Assembly: GCF_042686125.1 (NCBI RefSeq)
Contig: NZ_JBHUOV010000005.1
Span: 62,001-126,000, forward strand
Direction: 5' to 3'
Length of the DNA stretch: 64,000 nt
Source of the DNA: Oceanihabitans iliipiscarium
GTDB taxonomy: Bacteria > Bacteroidota > Bacteroidia > Flavobacteriales > Flavobacteriaceae
A model generated the notes under the pieces. That model saw only the letters and a program-made list of their open reading frames with translations, was not told where the DNA came from and searched no databases. Below, piece after piece: positions 16,423 to 26,056 of this stretch (positions within the stretch are counted from its first letter, which is position 1; each line of letters begins with the position of its first letter). Both the position numbers and the translations under genes were made by a program.

Positions 16423-18399
16423 ATGAAAACGCTGAAAACTCCTGTTTTAATTTTCATCTTATTTATGCCTTTTGTAATCTTCTCTCAAGTTGGCATTGGA
16501 ACAACAACACCAGACGCATCATCTGTTTTAGATGTTACCGCAACCGATAAAGGCGTTTTAATACCACGAGTCAACTTAGCAAATATAACAACCACTATGC
16601 TTGATGGAACAAATGCAGCTGCAACGGGGTTATTAATATATAATACCAATGTAAGTGTAATAGGTGGTAATGGCGTAGGTTATTACTATTTTAATGGAAC
16701 CATCTGGGAGCAGTTAAAGACAAGGTCATCAATAAGTGACCATGATTTTTATAGAGAAGGAACTACAAATGCGCCTAACAGCATCAACGATGATATTTAC
16801 ACCCAAGGTAATGTGGCTATTGGAAAAACAATAGCGAATTATGCTCTGGATATAATTGATGATTCCGATATTACAGTTATAAATGCGAGGTTAGCAAGTA
16901 GTAATAATCTTGTAACTTCAGTTTTAAATATAGAAAACTTTAATACTGGAAATATAGGAAAAACAGGTATCACGACAGGATTTAATGGAAGTGCAAATGG
17001 ATCAAAAACAGGCCTTCATAATAATATAACAAATACAGGAAGTGGTAATCAAACAGGTGTAAGTAATCATTTAACATCTTCAGCAGATGAAAGCCAAGCT
17101 GGGGTAAGTAATTATATTGAAAATTCTGGTAATGGAAGACAATATGGTGTCCTAAATAGTATCAGTGGCACTGGTGTTGGATCAAAATACGGAAGCTATA
17201 ACACTATAGATGCATCGGCAGGTGGTACACATTATGGTGTCTATTCGCGAGTTTTAAAACCGCAAAATTATGCTGGATTTTTTTTAGGACTAGTTTCTTT
17301 TGGAACTTCAGTAACTGATAGATATATTTTTCCTCTTTCTCCTGGAACGGATGGTCAAATTATGCAAACTAATGGTATTGGTCAATTGAGTTGGGAGAAT
17401 CCATCTAGTGTTTTTAATGTTTCGAACGGAATTAGTGAAGTTGGAGGAGGCATCGTACTTGGCGGAAGCTTAACACAAGCTACGACAATTACCCAAGGCA
17501 CAAATAATTTAATCTTTGATTTAAATTTAAGTGGTGATTTTTTAGTACAAGACAATGGAATTAATCATTTTGAAGTACGAAGCTCTGGAATAACATATTT
17601 TGGAGACGATTCCTATTGGAATGACGGCAATACCGCAGGTACAACAATCGCAAGTTTAATTGATGATGGAGATGATGGTCGTTTAAGAATCTATGAGAAT
17701 GGTACAACATCTGTTGATCTAGATGCTAATACAGGGTTTGTTTTTAATGAACAAGGCCTAGATAGAGATTTTAGAATAGAAAGTGATGATGAAACTAGTA
17801 TGCTTAGAGTAGATGCAAATAACAATCGTATTGGTATTATGGAAGCTACACCAAGTTTTGATATTCACTTAAAACAATCTACAAGAACAGAAAATGGTGC
17901 AGGTGGAATAGGGCTTGAAAGTAGTGATACATCAAACAATTGGAAAATATACCACTCAGGTACAAATTTATCATTTGCCGAAAATGGTGTTCGACGTGCT
18001 TATATTGCTAATACAAGTGGTCTTTATATGGATACCTCAGATAGACGATTAAAGAAAAATATTACCAACGTTGAATCTGTACTTGATAAAGTAAACAGCT
18101 TAAAAGCCTATCGTTACTTATATAAAGATCAAGAGGTTTCTGGGAAAAAAATACTTGGGTTTATAGCACAAGACATTCAACCTTTGTTTCCTGAGTTAGT
18201 CGGACAAACTGAAGATGGTTATTTTGCACTAAATTATGCTGGCTTTGGAGTTATTGCAATAAAAGCCATTCAAGAGCAACAAGATGTTATTGAATCTCAA
18301 CAGAAAACCATTGAAGATTTACAAGAGGAAAATACCAAAACACGTATGCTTTTAAGTAAATTGCTTCAACGTGTTGAACTGTTGGAAGCTGAAAATTAA
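16423..18399 (+). CDS. Exported tail-fibre-like protein with S74 chaperone domain
   Basis: A 658-residue secreted protein. A signal peptide covers about residues 1-21 and is followed by VGIGTTTPDASSVLDV, an N-terminal motif common in Bacteroidota surface proteins. Residues 182-271 are six 15-residue repeats. The C-terminus has an S74-type intramolecular chaperone domain (about 543-625, beginning SDRRLKKNI and including GFIAQDIQ) and a coiled-coil tail (about 625-658). Phage and bacterial relatives trimerise as fibres and cut off the chaperone. No T9SS sorting domain is present. The function is not known; a cell-surface fibre or adhesin is the usual inference. A two-component pair follows 76 bp downstream. 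Confidence 0.8.
   Translation: MKTLKTPVLIFILFMPFVIFSQVGIGTTTPDASSVLDVTATDKGVLIPRVNLANITTTMLDGTNAAATGLLIYNTNVSVIGGNGVGYYYFNGTIWEQLKTRSSISDHDFYREGTTNAPNSINDDIYTQGNVAIGKTIANYALDIIDDSDITVINARLASSNNLVTSVLNIENFNTGNIGKTGITTGFNGSANGSKTGLHNNITNTGSGNQTGVSNHLTSSADESQAGVSNYIENSGNGRQYGVLNSISGTGVGSKYGSYNTIDASAGGTHYGVYSRVLKPQNYAGFFLGLVSFGTSVTDRYIFPLSPGTDGQIMQTNGIGQLSWENPSSVFNVSNGISEVGGGIVLGGSLTQATTITQGTNNLIFDLNLSGDFLVQDNGINHFEVRSSGITYFGDDSYWNDGNTAGTTIASLIDDGDDGRLRIYENGTTSVDLDANTGFVFNEQGLDRDFRIESDDETSMLRVDANNNRIGIMEATPSFDIHLKQSTRTENGAGGIGLESSDTSNNWKIYHSGTNLSFAENGVRRAYIANTSGLYMDTSDRRLKKNITNVESVLDKVNSLKAYRYLYKDQEVSGKKILGFIAQDIQPLFPELVGQTEDGYFALNYAGFGVIAIKAIQEQQDVIESQQKTIEDLQEENTKTRMLLSKLLQRVELLEAEN
16966..17235 (+). 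repeat. Six 45-bp coding repeats (15-residue units)
   Basis: Residues 182-271 of the S74 protein divide into six 15-residue units, each starting with G: GITTGFNGSANGSKT, GLHNNITNTGSGNQT, GVSNHLTSSADESQA, GVSNYIENSGNGRQY, GVLNSISGTGVGSKY and GSYNTIDASAGGTHY. The DNA copies are diverged. The pattern would suit a beta-helical stalk. Confidence 0.8.
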
Positions 18400-18475
18400 A
18401 AATTGACTTTCAGTTATTTTCAATAAAATACAAAACACACAAAAACCTTTAATTTATTTCCATATTTTTAATGTT

Positions 18476-20449
18476 ATGAAACACCTTAACTATTGTTTTG
18501 TTCTATTTTTAGTGGCTTTTTGTAATCGTCTTGATGCTCAAAATATTGATAGCCTTAAACTAAAAACACATTCGACTATTAATAGTGAACGCTTAAGTGC
18601 ATTAGGTGTTTTAGGCGATTACTATTATTATAAAGAGCCAAAAAAGTCAGATAGTTTATATCGATTAGCATTATCGCTTGCAAGAGCAATTAATAATGAG
18701 CGCGAAGAGTGCAAGTTTTTAAGCTATATTGGATTGCGATTTAATGAAACTGCACAAGCCGATTCCATTTTATATTATCAAAATAAAAGCTTAGAAATCG
18801 CTCAAAAAATTGGTGATTCCTCATATATTGCTTCTGCTTACGGAAATATTGGAAATGCCTACCTCATTAAAGAAAAGCATGATTATGCTATTGAAAATTA
18901 TAATAAAGCCCTTGCCATATTTGAGCAGCAAAAAAATCTCAGATTGCAAGGTGTCACTTACGGAACTTTCGCTAATATTTATATTGATTTAGAAGATTAT
19001 AATCAAGCTATTTACTATAATCAAAAAGCCAGAACTATTTTTAAAGATTTAGGTTTTATTCCTGGTTATGCTTCGTCAACTGTGAATATTGGTATTTGCT
19101 ATCAGCGTTTAAATAATTATGAAGAAGCCCTTCAGTATTTAGAGGAAGGAAAAAAAATATGTGAAGAAAATAACTTAAACCGATTATTGCGTGTGGCGAC
19201 GTTGCAATTGGGAAATATTAATTTCAATTATTATAAAAACTACGAACAGGCTAAAATTCAATATAAAAAAACGGAAACTTTAGCCATCATGTTTAATGAC
19301 AATGAAGGTGTCGCAGAATCTAATTTCTATTTGGGTAAAATTGCAACGGTAAATAATAATCCAACTAAAGCGATTAAGCACTATAGAAAAGCCGTTGAGA
19401 ATTTTAAAACCTTAGGAAAAAACGAAGCCTATTCTAATGCTTTGTCTGAACTTATTTCAGTTTTAAAAACATCAGGAAATAATAAGGAAGCCATTACATA
19501 CTACGATGAATTAATCACATTAAATGATTCAATCTTTAGTGAAAGTTCTAGAGCGAAAACGCTTGAGCTAATGACAAAGTTTGATGTTTCTCAAAAGAAT
19601 AAAGAAATTGAAATTCAAAACCTAAAGTTAAAAAAGCAAGATTTAGAAATTACCAAACAGCGTAATATTCGAATCTTCTTTTCTGTATTTTCTGGGCTTT
19701 TAATAATCTTATTATATTTTGTTTGGCGTGCCAATACATATAAAAAACTAAATATGCATAATGAAATAAAAAGTAGACGACTTGAATTAGAACAGCGTTT
19801 GTTACGTTCTCAAATGAATCCACATTTTATTTTCAATGCTTTAAATTCTATTCAAAGTTATATTTCAGAAAACAATACTCTAGATTCTGAGGTTTATTTG
19901 TCTCGCTTTTCACATTTAATGCGCCAAATTCTTGAACATTCTCAGCAAGAATTTATACCTTTAAAAGATGATCTTAGTGCTTTAGAATCGTATTTAAGTC
20001 TAGAGCAACTCCGATTTGAGAACAGTTTTGACTATGTCATAAATACTAAAAATATCGATCAAGAGTGTGTTATAATTCCGCCAATGATTTTTCAACCTTT
20101 TGTTGAAAATGCTATTCTTCATGGAATCGAGCCAAAACCTACTAAAGGCTTAATTCATATTTCGATTGATGTTTTTAAAACAATAACAAACAATGAAAAA
20201 TATGGTGTTTTAAAATGTATTATTGAAGATAATGGTATTGGTAGAGTAGAAGCTGGAAAGAAAGAGAATTCTCCAAATAGACAACACCTGTCTTTAGCGA
20301 TGAAACTTATTAGAGAGCGTTTCTCTAATTATACTGAAATCACAAAGGTTGATTATCATATTAATATTGAAGACCTTTATGATGACCAAAAAGCCTTAGG
20401 TACTAAAATTTATATTGAAATCCCTTATAGTACTAATTATAATGATTAG
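18476..20449 (+). CDS. TPR-containing sensor histidine kinase, LytS/YehU type
   Basis: A membrane sensor kinase. After a signal peptide (about 1-21) there are several TPR repeats (about 80-340; for example YNKALAIFEQQ and AIKHYRKAVENF) that would lie in the periplasm, a coiled coil, one membrane helix (about 400-420) and a cytoplasmic His_kinase domain with the conserved MNPHFIFNALNSIQSYI; the His in NPHF is the likely phosphorylation site. The ATPase domain follows with DNGIGRVEA. It overlaps the next gene, a LytTR regulator, by 8 nt, so the two form one system. The signal is unknown. Confidence 0.92.
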   Translation: MKHLNYCFVLFLVAFCNRLDAQNIDSLKLKTHSTINSERLSALGVLGDYYYYKEPKKSDSLYRLALSLARAINNEREECKFLSYIGLRFNETAQADSILYYQNKSLEIAQKIGDSSYIASAYGNIGNAYLIKEKHDYAIENYNKALAIFEQQKNLRLQGVTYGTFANIYIDLEDYNQAIYYNQKARTIFKDLGFIPGYASSTVNIGICYQRLNNYEEALQYLEEGKKICEENNLNRLLRVATLQLGNINFNYYKNYEQAKIQYKKTETLAIMFNDNEGVAESNFYLGKIATVNNNPTKAIKHYRKAVENFKTLGKNEAYSNALSELISVLKTSGNNKEAITYYDELITLNDSIFSESSRAKTLELMTKFDVSQKNKEIEIQNLKLKKQDLEITKQRNIRIFFSVFSGLLIILLYFVWRANTYKKLNMHNEIKSRRLELEQRLLRSQMNPHFIFNALNSIQSYISENNTLDSEVYLSRFSHLMRQILEHSQQEFIPLKDDLSALESYLSLEQLRFENSFDYVINTKNIDQECVIIPPMIFQPFVENAILHGIEPKPTKGLIHISIDVFKTITNNEKYGVLKCIIEDNGIGRVEAGKKENSPNRQHLSLAMKLIRERFSNYTEITKVDYHINIEDLYDDQKALGTKIYIEIPYSTNYND

Positions 20450-21176
20450 AAGTGTTATAATCGATAATGAAAAAAAGAGCAGAAAAACGCTCTCAAACTT
20501 TTTGCTTAAATACTGCAAAGAGGTCGAAATACTTGGCGAAGCTGATGGTGTCGCTAGCGGAATTAATCTTATTAAAAAAGTCAATCCTGATTTGGTTTTC
20601 TTAGATATTGAAATGACTGATGGCACAGGTTTTAAGTTACTTGAATCTATTGATGATATTCAGTTTAGTGTGATTTTTGTAACCGCTTATAGCGAATATG
20701 CTGTTAATGCTTTTAAAATAAGTGCAGTTGATTATCTGCTAAAACCCATAAATCCTAAAGAACTAATGGAAGCTATAGAGAAATATCAAAAAGAAATTGG
20801 GCTGAAAGGGATTCATAATAAATTAGAAGTATTATTAGGAAACCAAAGTACAGTAAAGAAGATTGCTTTTCCTACCTCTGAAGGTATAGAGCTTGTTAAG
20901 ATTGACCAAATCATGCACTGCGAAGCAGATGATAATTATACATCAATATACCTTAATACAGATAAACGTATTATGGTTTCTAAAACCATTAAAGAGTATG
21001 ATACGATGCTAAGTGATTTTGATTTTTTTAGAATTCACCAATCACATTTAGTCAACCTCAATTATATTGCTAAGTTTAATAAAAATGATGGCGGCTATGT
21101 TGTCTTAGAAAATGGAAAAAAATTACCTGTGTCTAGGCGAAATAAGCAAGAGTTTTTAGAAAAACTATTGCGTTAA
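20442..21176 (+). CDS. LytTR family response regulator
   Basis: A 244-residue response regulator paired with the upstream kinase. The receiver domain spans about residues 1-120 with the phospho-acceptor D55 in LVFLDIEM and the conserved Lys in YLLKPI. The first acidic cluster reads IDNE rather than the more common DDE. The C-terminal LytTR DNA-binding domain spans about 145-244 (HCEADDNYTSIYL, FFRIHQSHLVNL). The start is placed at the ATG reading MIRSVIIDN, which overlaps the kinase by 8 nt; a start 27 nt earlier is possible but less like the family. Its stop overlaps the convergent purL stop by 3 nt. Confidence 0.92.
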   Translation: MIRSVIIDNEKKSRKTLSNFLLKYCKEVEILGEADGVASGINLIKKVNPDLVFLDIEMTDGTGFKLLESIDDIQFSVIFVTAYSEYAVNAFKISAVDYLLKPINPKELMEAIEKYQKEIGLKGIHNKLEVLLGNQSTVKKIAFPTSEGIELVKIDQIMHCEADDNYTSIYLNTDKRIMVSKTIKEYDTMLSDFDFFRIHQSHLVNLNYIAKFNKNDGGYVVLENGKKLPVSRRNKQEFLEKLLR

Positions 21177-24100
21177 TTTAAGTTCTCAACCCACTTTCTT
21201 GCATTCACAAAAGCTTCTAACCAAGGCGAAACTTCATCTTCTCTGCTTTTTGGATAATTGGCCCAATTCCATTGAAACGTAGAACGTTCAATATGTGGCA
21301 TGGTGACTAAATGGCGTCCTGTTTTGTCACATAACATAGCTGTGTTAAAATCAGAGCCATTCGGATTATGAGGATAACCTTCATAAGCATATTTTGCAAC
21401 GATATGATATTTATCTTCAGTATAAGGTAAATCAAATTTCCCTTCACCATGACTAATCCAAACACCTAATGTCGTTCCAGCTAAAGAGGAAAGCATCACC
21501 GAATTATTCTCTTGAATTTTAACAGAAGTAAAAGCACTTTCATGTTTGCGAGAATCGTTATACGTCATCTTTCCATGCGTTTCATGCTCTGGATTGATGA
21601 GGTCTAATTCCATCCATAACTGACACCCATTACAAATACCAACCGAGAGAGTGTCTTCACGTTTAAAGAAATTTTTCAAGGCTGTATTCGCTTTTTCATT
21701 ATACATAAAAGCCCCTGCCCAACCTTTTGCTGAGCCTAAAACATCGGAGTTAGAGAAACCTCCAACTGCACCAATAAATTGAATGTCTTCTAAGGTTTCA
21801 CGGCCTGAAATTAAATCGGTCATGTGTACATCTTTGACATCAAAACCTGCGAGATACATAGCATTAGCCATTTCGCGTTCAGAATTTGATCCTTTTTCAC
21901 GAATAATTGCAGCTTTAGGTCTCGAGTGTCCAGTTTTAATTATGGGAAGTTTTCCTGTAAAGTGTTTTGGGAATGTATATTGTAAGGCTTGGTTTTTATA
22001 ATTATCAAATCGGTCTTTTGCTAAACCATTTGCTGTTTGCTTTTGGTCGAGTAGGAAAGAAGTCTTGTACCAAACATCTCTTAATCGAGAGACCGTTAAA
22101 GTAAACACTTCTTGATGGTTAATAATACTTAAGGTGTCACTTTCTGTTACCTTTCCAATGTTGAAAAACTCAATATTAGCTTCAGCTAGTACTTTTTCTA
22201 TTGAAGCATCTTTAGCTTGAAATACAATCCCAGCATTTTCAGAAAATAATAATTTTACAGAATCTTTTTCTGTTAAACTTGTTACATCTAACGCTGCACC
22301 AAGATGAGTATCTGCGAAACATAGTTCTAATAAGGTAGTGATTAATCCACCAGAAGCCACATCATGTCCAGCAACAATTTTTTCATCCTTAATTAATTGC
22401 TGAATGGTATTGAATGTTTTTTTGAATTGAGCAGCGTCTTTAATTGTAGGTGTTTCTTTTCCTATTTTATTTAAAATCTGTGCAAAAGAACTTCCGCCTA
22501 ATTTAAAATGATCTTGTGAAAGATTAATATAATAGATGTCACCTGATTCTTTTTGAAATACAGGCTCGATTACTTGACTTATTGCGTTACAATTTGCGGC
22601 TGCGGAAATAATAACCGTTCCTGGAGAAATAACATCTTCATCTGGATATTTTTGTTTCATTGATAAAGAATCTTTCCCAGTAGGTACATTAATACCTAAA
22701 TCTATGGCAAACTCAGAAACTGCTTCAACAGCTTCGTATAAGCGTGCATCTTCACCTTCATTTTTACAAGGCCACATCCAATTGGCAGATAATGAAATAG
22801 AATTTAATCCATCTTTTAAAGGCGCCCAAATGATATTGGTTAAGGCTTCAGCGATAGCATTTCTACTTCCATGTTTTGGGTTGATTAATCCAGAAATAGG
22901 AGCGTGTCCAACAGAAGTCGCTATGCCTTCTTTTCCTTTATAATCTAATGCCATAACGCCAACATTATTTAATGGTAATTGTAAAGGACCTACGCATTGT
23001 TGTTTAGCGACTTTTCCACCAACACAGCGATCCACCTTATTAGTTAGCCAATCTTTACAGGCAACAGCTTCAAGTTGTAAAACTTGATCTAAATAATCTA
23101 AAATAAGATCAGAATTGTAAGTGACTGCCTCATAATTTCTTTTGATAGTTTTGTCAGTCATCACTGTTTTCGGAGAGCTTCCAAACATATCTTCAAGCGC
23201 TAAATCCATAGGTTTGTCACCTTTAGTCTTAGACTCAAAAGTAAAACGATGGTTTCCAGTTACATCTCCAACAGTGTACATTGGCGAGCGTTCACGTTCT
23301 GCAATTTGGTGTAATGTATTTATATGTTTTTCTGCAATAACTAATCCCATTCTTTCTTGAGACTCATTACCAATAATTTCTTTAGCAGATAATGTTGGGT
23401 CACCTACAGGCAGTTTATCTAAATTGATATGCCCTCCAGTATCTTCAACTAATTCAGACAAACAGTTAAGGTGTCCACCAGCGCCATGGTCATGAATAGA
23501 AACTATGAAATTTTCATCGCTTTCTACCATACCACGGACTGCATTTGCCGCACGTTTTTGCATTTCAGGATTACTTCTCTGTACAGCATTAAGCTCAATA
23601 CCTGAAGCAAACTCTCCTGTATCTGCGCTAGAAACAGCAGCGCCTCCCATTCCTATTCTGTAATTTTCACCACCAAGAATGACAATTTTATCACCTTTTT
23701 TAGGTGTGTCTTTTAAGGCTTGTTCTGCTTTACCATAACCAATTCCTCCGGCTTGCATGATAACTTTATCGAAGCCAAGTTTTCTGGCATCTTCCTCGTG
23801 TTCAAAGGTTAAAACTGAACCACAAATAAGAGGTTGTCCAAACTTGTTTCCAAAATCTGAAGCTCCATTACTTGCTTTTATTAAAATATCGATAGGCGTT
23901 TGGTATAGCCAAGGACGTTCAGTCATTTTTTGTTCCCAAGATCTGGTGTGCTCTAGTCTAGAATAGGACGTCATATAAACCGCAGTTCCTGCTAGTGGTA
24001 AAGATCCTTTTCCACCAGCTAGTCTGTCACGAATTTCACCTCCAGAACCTGTTGCAGCACCATTAAAAGGCTCAACTGTAGTTGGAAAATTATGTGTTTC

Positions 24101-24838
24101 CGCTTTTAGTGAAATCACAGAATCAAAATCTTCAGTCGTGTAATAATCAGGAATATCTGCACGTTGAGGTGCAAACTGTTCGACTTTTGGTCCTTTTATA
24201 AATGCGACATTGTCTTTGTAAGCTGAAACAATATCGTTAGGGTGTTGTTTAGAGGTTTCTTTAATTAATTTGAAAAGTGATGTAGGTTTTTCATCGCCAT
24301 CAATAATGAAAGTGCCATTGAAAATTTTATGGCGACAGTGCTCTGAATTGACTTGTGAAAAGCCGAAAACTTCAGAATCGGTTAGCGGTCTTCCAATTTT
24401 TTTTGAAACGGTTTCTAAATAAGTAACTTCTTCATCATTTAAAGCTAATCCTTCTTGTTGATTGTATGCAGCAATGTCTTTAATTTCGAGTATCGCTTCA
24501 GGTTGAATATTTACAGTAAAAGATTCTTGATGTAATCCTTTATATTTTTCAGAAATCATAGGATCAAAACTTGAGAAATCTTCAGAAACTGTTTGAAATT
24601 CTTCTATTCGAATAATGTCTTCAATTCCCATATTTTGAGTAATCTCAACAGCATTTGTACTCCAAGGTGTAATCATAGCAGCACGTGGACCAACAAAAAA
24701 AGCATCGAGTGATGCTTGTTCTAGTTTAGGTTGGTTGCCAAATAACCATACTAATTTAGAAATGGTTGTTGTTGATAATTCTTTTGTGGCTTGAACAGCA
24801 AATACTTTACTGTTTTGGTTTCCGAAGAAATGAATCAT
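21173..24838 (-). CDS. purL: Phosphoribosylformylglycinamidine synthase (single-chain)
   Basis: The fourth step of purine synthesis: FGAR plus glutamine and ATP to FGAM. At 1221 residues it is the large single-chain form, with an N-terminal PurS-like part, two synthetase halves and a C-terminal glutamine amidotransferase. Visible signatures are QVNSEHCRHKIFNG near residue 165, KAETHNFPTT near 245, and the amidotransferase nucleophile in SVGICNGCQLWM near 1060. It stands alone on the minus strand and converges with the LytTR gene. Firmicutes and some other bacteria use three small subunits instead. Confidence 0.97.
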   Translation of the reverse strand: MIHFFGNQNSKVFAVQATKELSTTTISKLVWLFGNQPKLEQASLDAFFVGPRAAMITPWSTNAVEITQNMGIEDIIRIEEFQTVSEDFSSFDPMISEKYKGLHQESFTVNIQPEAILEIKDIAAYNQQEGLALNDEEVTYLETVSKKIGRPLTDSEVFGFSQVNSEHCRHKIFNGTFIIDGDEKPTSLFKLIKETSKQHPNDIVSAYKDNVAFIKGPKVEQFAPQRADIPDYYTTEDFDSVISLKAETHNFPTTVEPFNGAATGSGGEIRDRLAGGKGSLPLAGTAVYMTSYSRLEHTRSWEQKMTERPWLYQTPIDILIKASNGASDFGNKFGQPLICGSVLTFEHEEDARKLGFDKVIMQAGGIGYGKAEQALKDTPKKGDKIVILGGENYRIGMGGAAVSSADTGEFASGIELNAVQRSNPEMQKRAANAVRGMVESDENFIVSIHDHGAGGHLNCLSELVEDTGGHINLDKLPVGDPTLSAKEIIGNESQERMGLVIAEKHINTLHQIAERERSPMYTVGDVTGNHRFTFESKTKGDKPMDLALEDMFGSSPKTVMTDKTIKRNYEAVTYNSDLILDYLDQVLQLEAVACKDWLTNKVDRCVGGKVAKQQCVGPLQLPLNNVGVMALDYKGKEGIATSVGHAPISGLINPKHGSRNAIAEALTNIIWAPLKDGLNSISLSANWMWPCKNEGEDARLYEAVEAVSEFAIDLGINVPTGKDSLSMKQKYPDEDVISPGTVIISAAANCNAISQVIEPVFQKESGDIYYINLSQDHFKLGGSSFAQILNKIGKETPTIKDAAQFKKTFNTIQQLIKDEKIVAGHDVASGGLITTLLELCFADTHLGAALDVTSLTEKDSVKLLFSENAGIVFQAKDASIEKVLAEANIEFFNIGKVTESDTLSIINHQEVFTLTVSRLRDVWYKTSFLLDQKQTANGLAKDRFDNYKNQALQYTFPKHFTGKLPIIKTGHSRPKAAIIREKGSNSEREMANAMYLAGFDVKDVHMTDLISGRETLEDIQFIGAVGGFSNSDVLGSAKGWAGAFMYNEKANTALKNFFKREDTLSVGICNGCQLWMELDLINPEHETHGKMTYNDSRKHESAFTSVKIQENNSVMLSSLAGTTLGVWISHGEGKFDLPYTEDKYHIVAKYAYEGYPHNPNGSDFNTAMLCDKTGRHLVTMPHIERSTFQWNWANYPKSREDEVSPWLEAFVNARKWVENLN

Positions 24839-24953
24839 TATATATGTTAGTTTGTGTGTTGTTTTTTACAAGCACAAATTTAGTTTTTTTTAGTTATATT
24901 TTTTCAGAAAAAAGAGACTTAATTATAGAGTTATTCACGCTGTTATTAACCAT

Positions 24954-24980
24954 AAAAAAAGCGACTCGGAAGTCGCTTAA
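24954..24980 (-). terminator. Terminator after the endonuclease I gene
   Basis: The stem GCGACT/AGTCGC with loop CGGA lies immediately after the stop codon of the minus-strand endonuclease gene. A run of seven T follows the stem in the minus direction. Confidence 0.85.
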
Positions 24981-24983
24981 TTA

Positions 24984-26045
24984 TTATTGCTTGATTAGCT
25001 TTTTGGTTATTACGCCATCGTTAGATTTTAGCCTAACAAGATAAACCCCTTTAGATAGGGAACTAACATTTAATTTATTATTGTTTGCACTAACATTAGA
25101 TTTTAGGATTCTTTTGCCAAGAATGTCATATATATCTACTTGCAAATCTTTTTGAGTATGAATATTTAATAGTTGCCCTTTTACAGGGTTTGGAAACATT
25201 TTGATTTCATTAACTGTGAATTCATCAGTAGAGAGTAAAACACCCCAAGTATCTGTAGCATCATCACCTCCCCAAATCACTGTAGCCAGTGCTGGGTTAT
25301 CAATAAATGGGTTTCTACTTAAATACACAGTTTCTAAATAATCATTACGTTGCATTTCAAATGAAGATACATCGTCTTCAATATTCCATTGCAGTAATAA
25401 TTGAAGCATATCTGTCGTTCCTTCTTTTGGTCCTGTTCCTACTAACTCAGGTAAGCATTGGTCTCCATATCTGGTATACATATACATAATTATTCTAGCG
25501 ACATCACCTTTCCATTCGTCTCCAGGATACCAAAGCCCTCCTACATTTCCAGCAACTCCAGTTCCTGCAGTAAATAGTAAATTTCCTTTGTTGTTGTTCA
25601 TTTGCTGATCTGATGGTCTCACATTATGAGGATCTGCTACAATTCCTGTACTACCATTACTAGCAGTTCCCATGTCTGGACTTGCAAGACCACGCGCAAA
25701 GGTGTGCTCTCTATTATATAAACAAGATGTTCCTCCAAAACTATCCTCATCTCTTGTTAAATCTGTGGTGCAGTTTTCATCATCATCGTCATGTCCGTAA
25801 ATTAACCATAAAGTGGAGCTTGTGTCAGATCCATCGGCATCATTAAAATCTTCGTCGTCTGTTGTCTTAATCGTATCTCTATTATCACCATAAGTGAAAG
25901 ATGTGTTATAGGTGGAGATTTTATTTTGCAATTCGATATAAAGCGCTTCACCAGTAAGCGTTAAATCTACATCATCATAATAAGGTTGTTGTGCAAAAAG
26001 TGTAAGTCCAAACAGACAAAAAACTAAAGTGTAAAATTGTTTCAT
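24984..26045 (-). CDS. Secreted endonuclease I with T9SS sorting domain
   Basis: An extracellular nuclease. It has a signal peptide (about 1-18), an endonuclease I-type catalytic domain (about 20-260) with LIYGHDDDDE, CLYNREHTFARG and ADPHNVRPSDQQMNNNKGN, where the His of NREHTFARG is the likely catalytic base, and a C-terminal T9SS type A sorting domain (about 278-353; FPNPVKGQ, DILGKRIL, SKGVYLVRL). The T9SS signal implies export across the outer membrane, perhaps to use DNA as a nutrient. It is 11 nt after the rRNA methyltransferase gene and ends in a strong terminator. Confidence 0.92.
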   Translation of the reverse strand: MKQFYTLVFCLFGLTLFAQQPYYDDVDLTLTGEALYIELQNKISTYNTSFTYGDNRDTIKTTDDEDFNDADGSDTSSTLWLIYGHDDDDENCTTDLTRDEDSFGGTSCLYNREHTFARGLASPDMGTASNGSTGIVADPHNVRPSDQQMNNNKGNLLFTAGTGVAGNVGGLWYPGDEWKGDVARIIMYMYTRYGDQCLPELVGTGPKEGTTDMLQLLLQWNIEDDVSSFEMQRNDYLETVYLSRNPFIDNPALATVIWGGDDATDTWGVLLSTDEFTVNEIKMFPNPVKGQLLNIHTQKDLQVDIYDILGKRILKSNVSANNNKLNVSSLSKGVYLVRLKSNDGVITKKLIKQ

Positions 26046-26056
26046 TCTAAAATATA

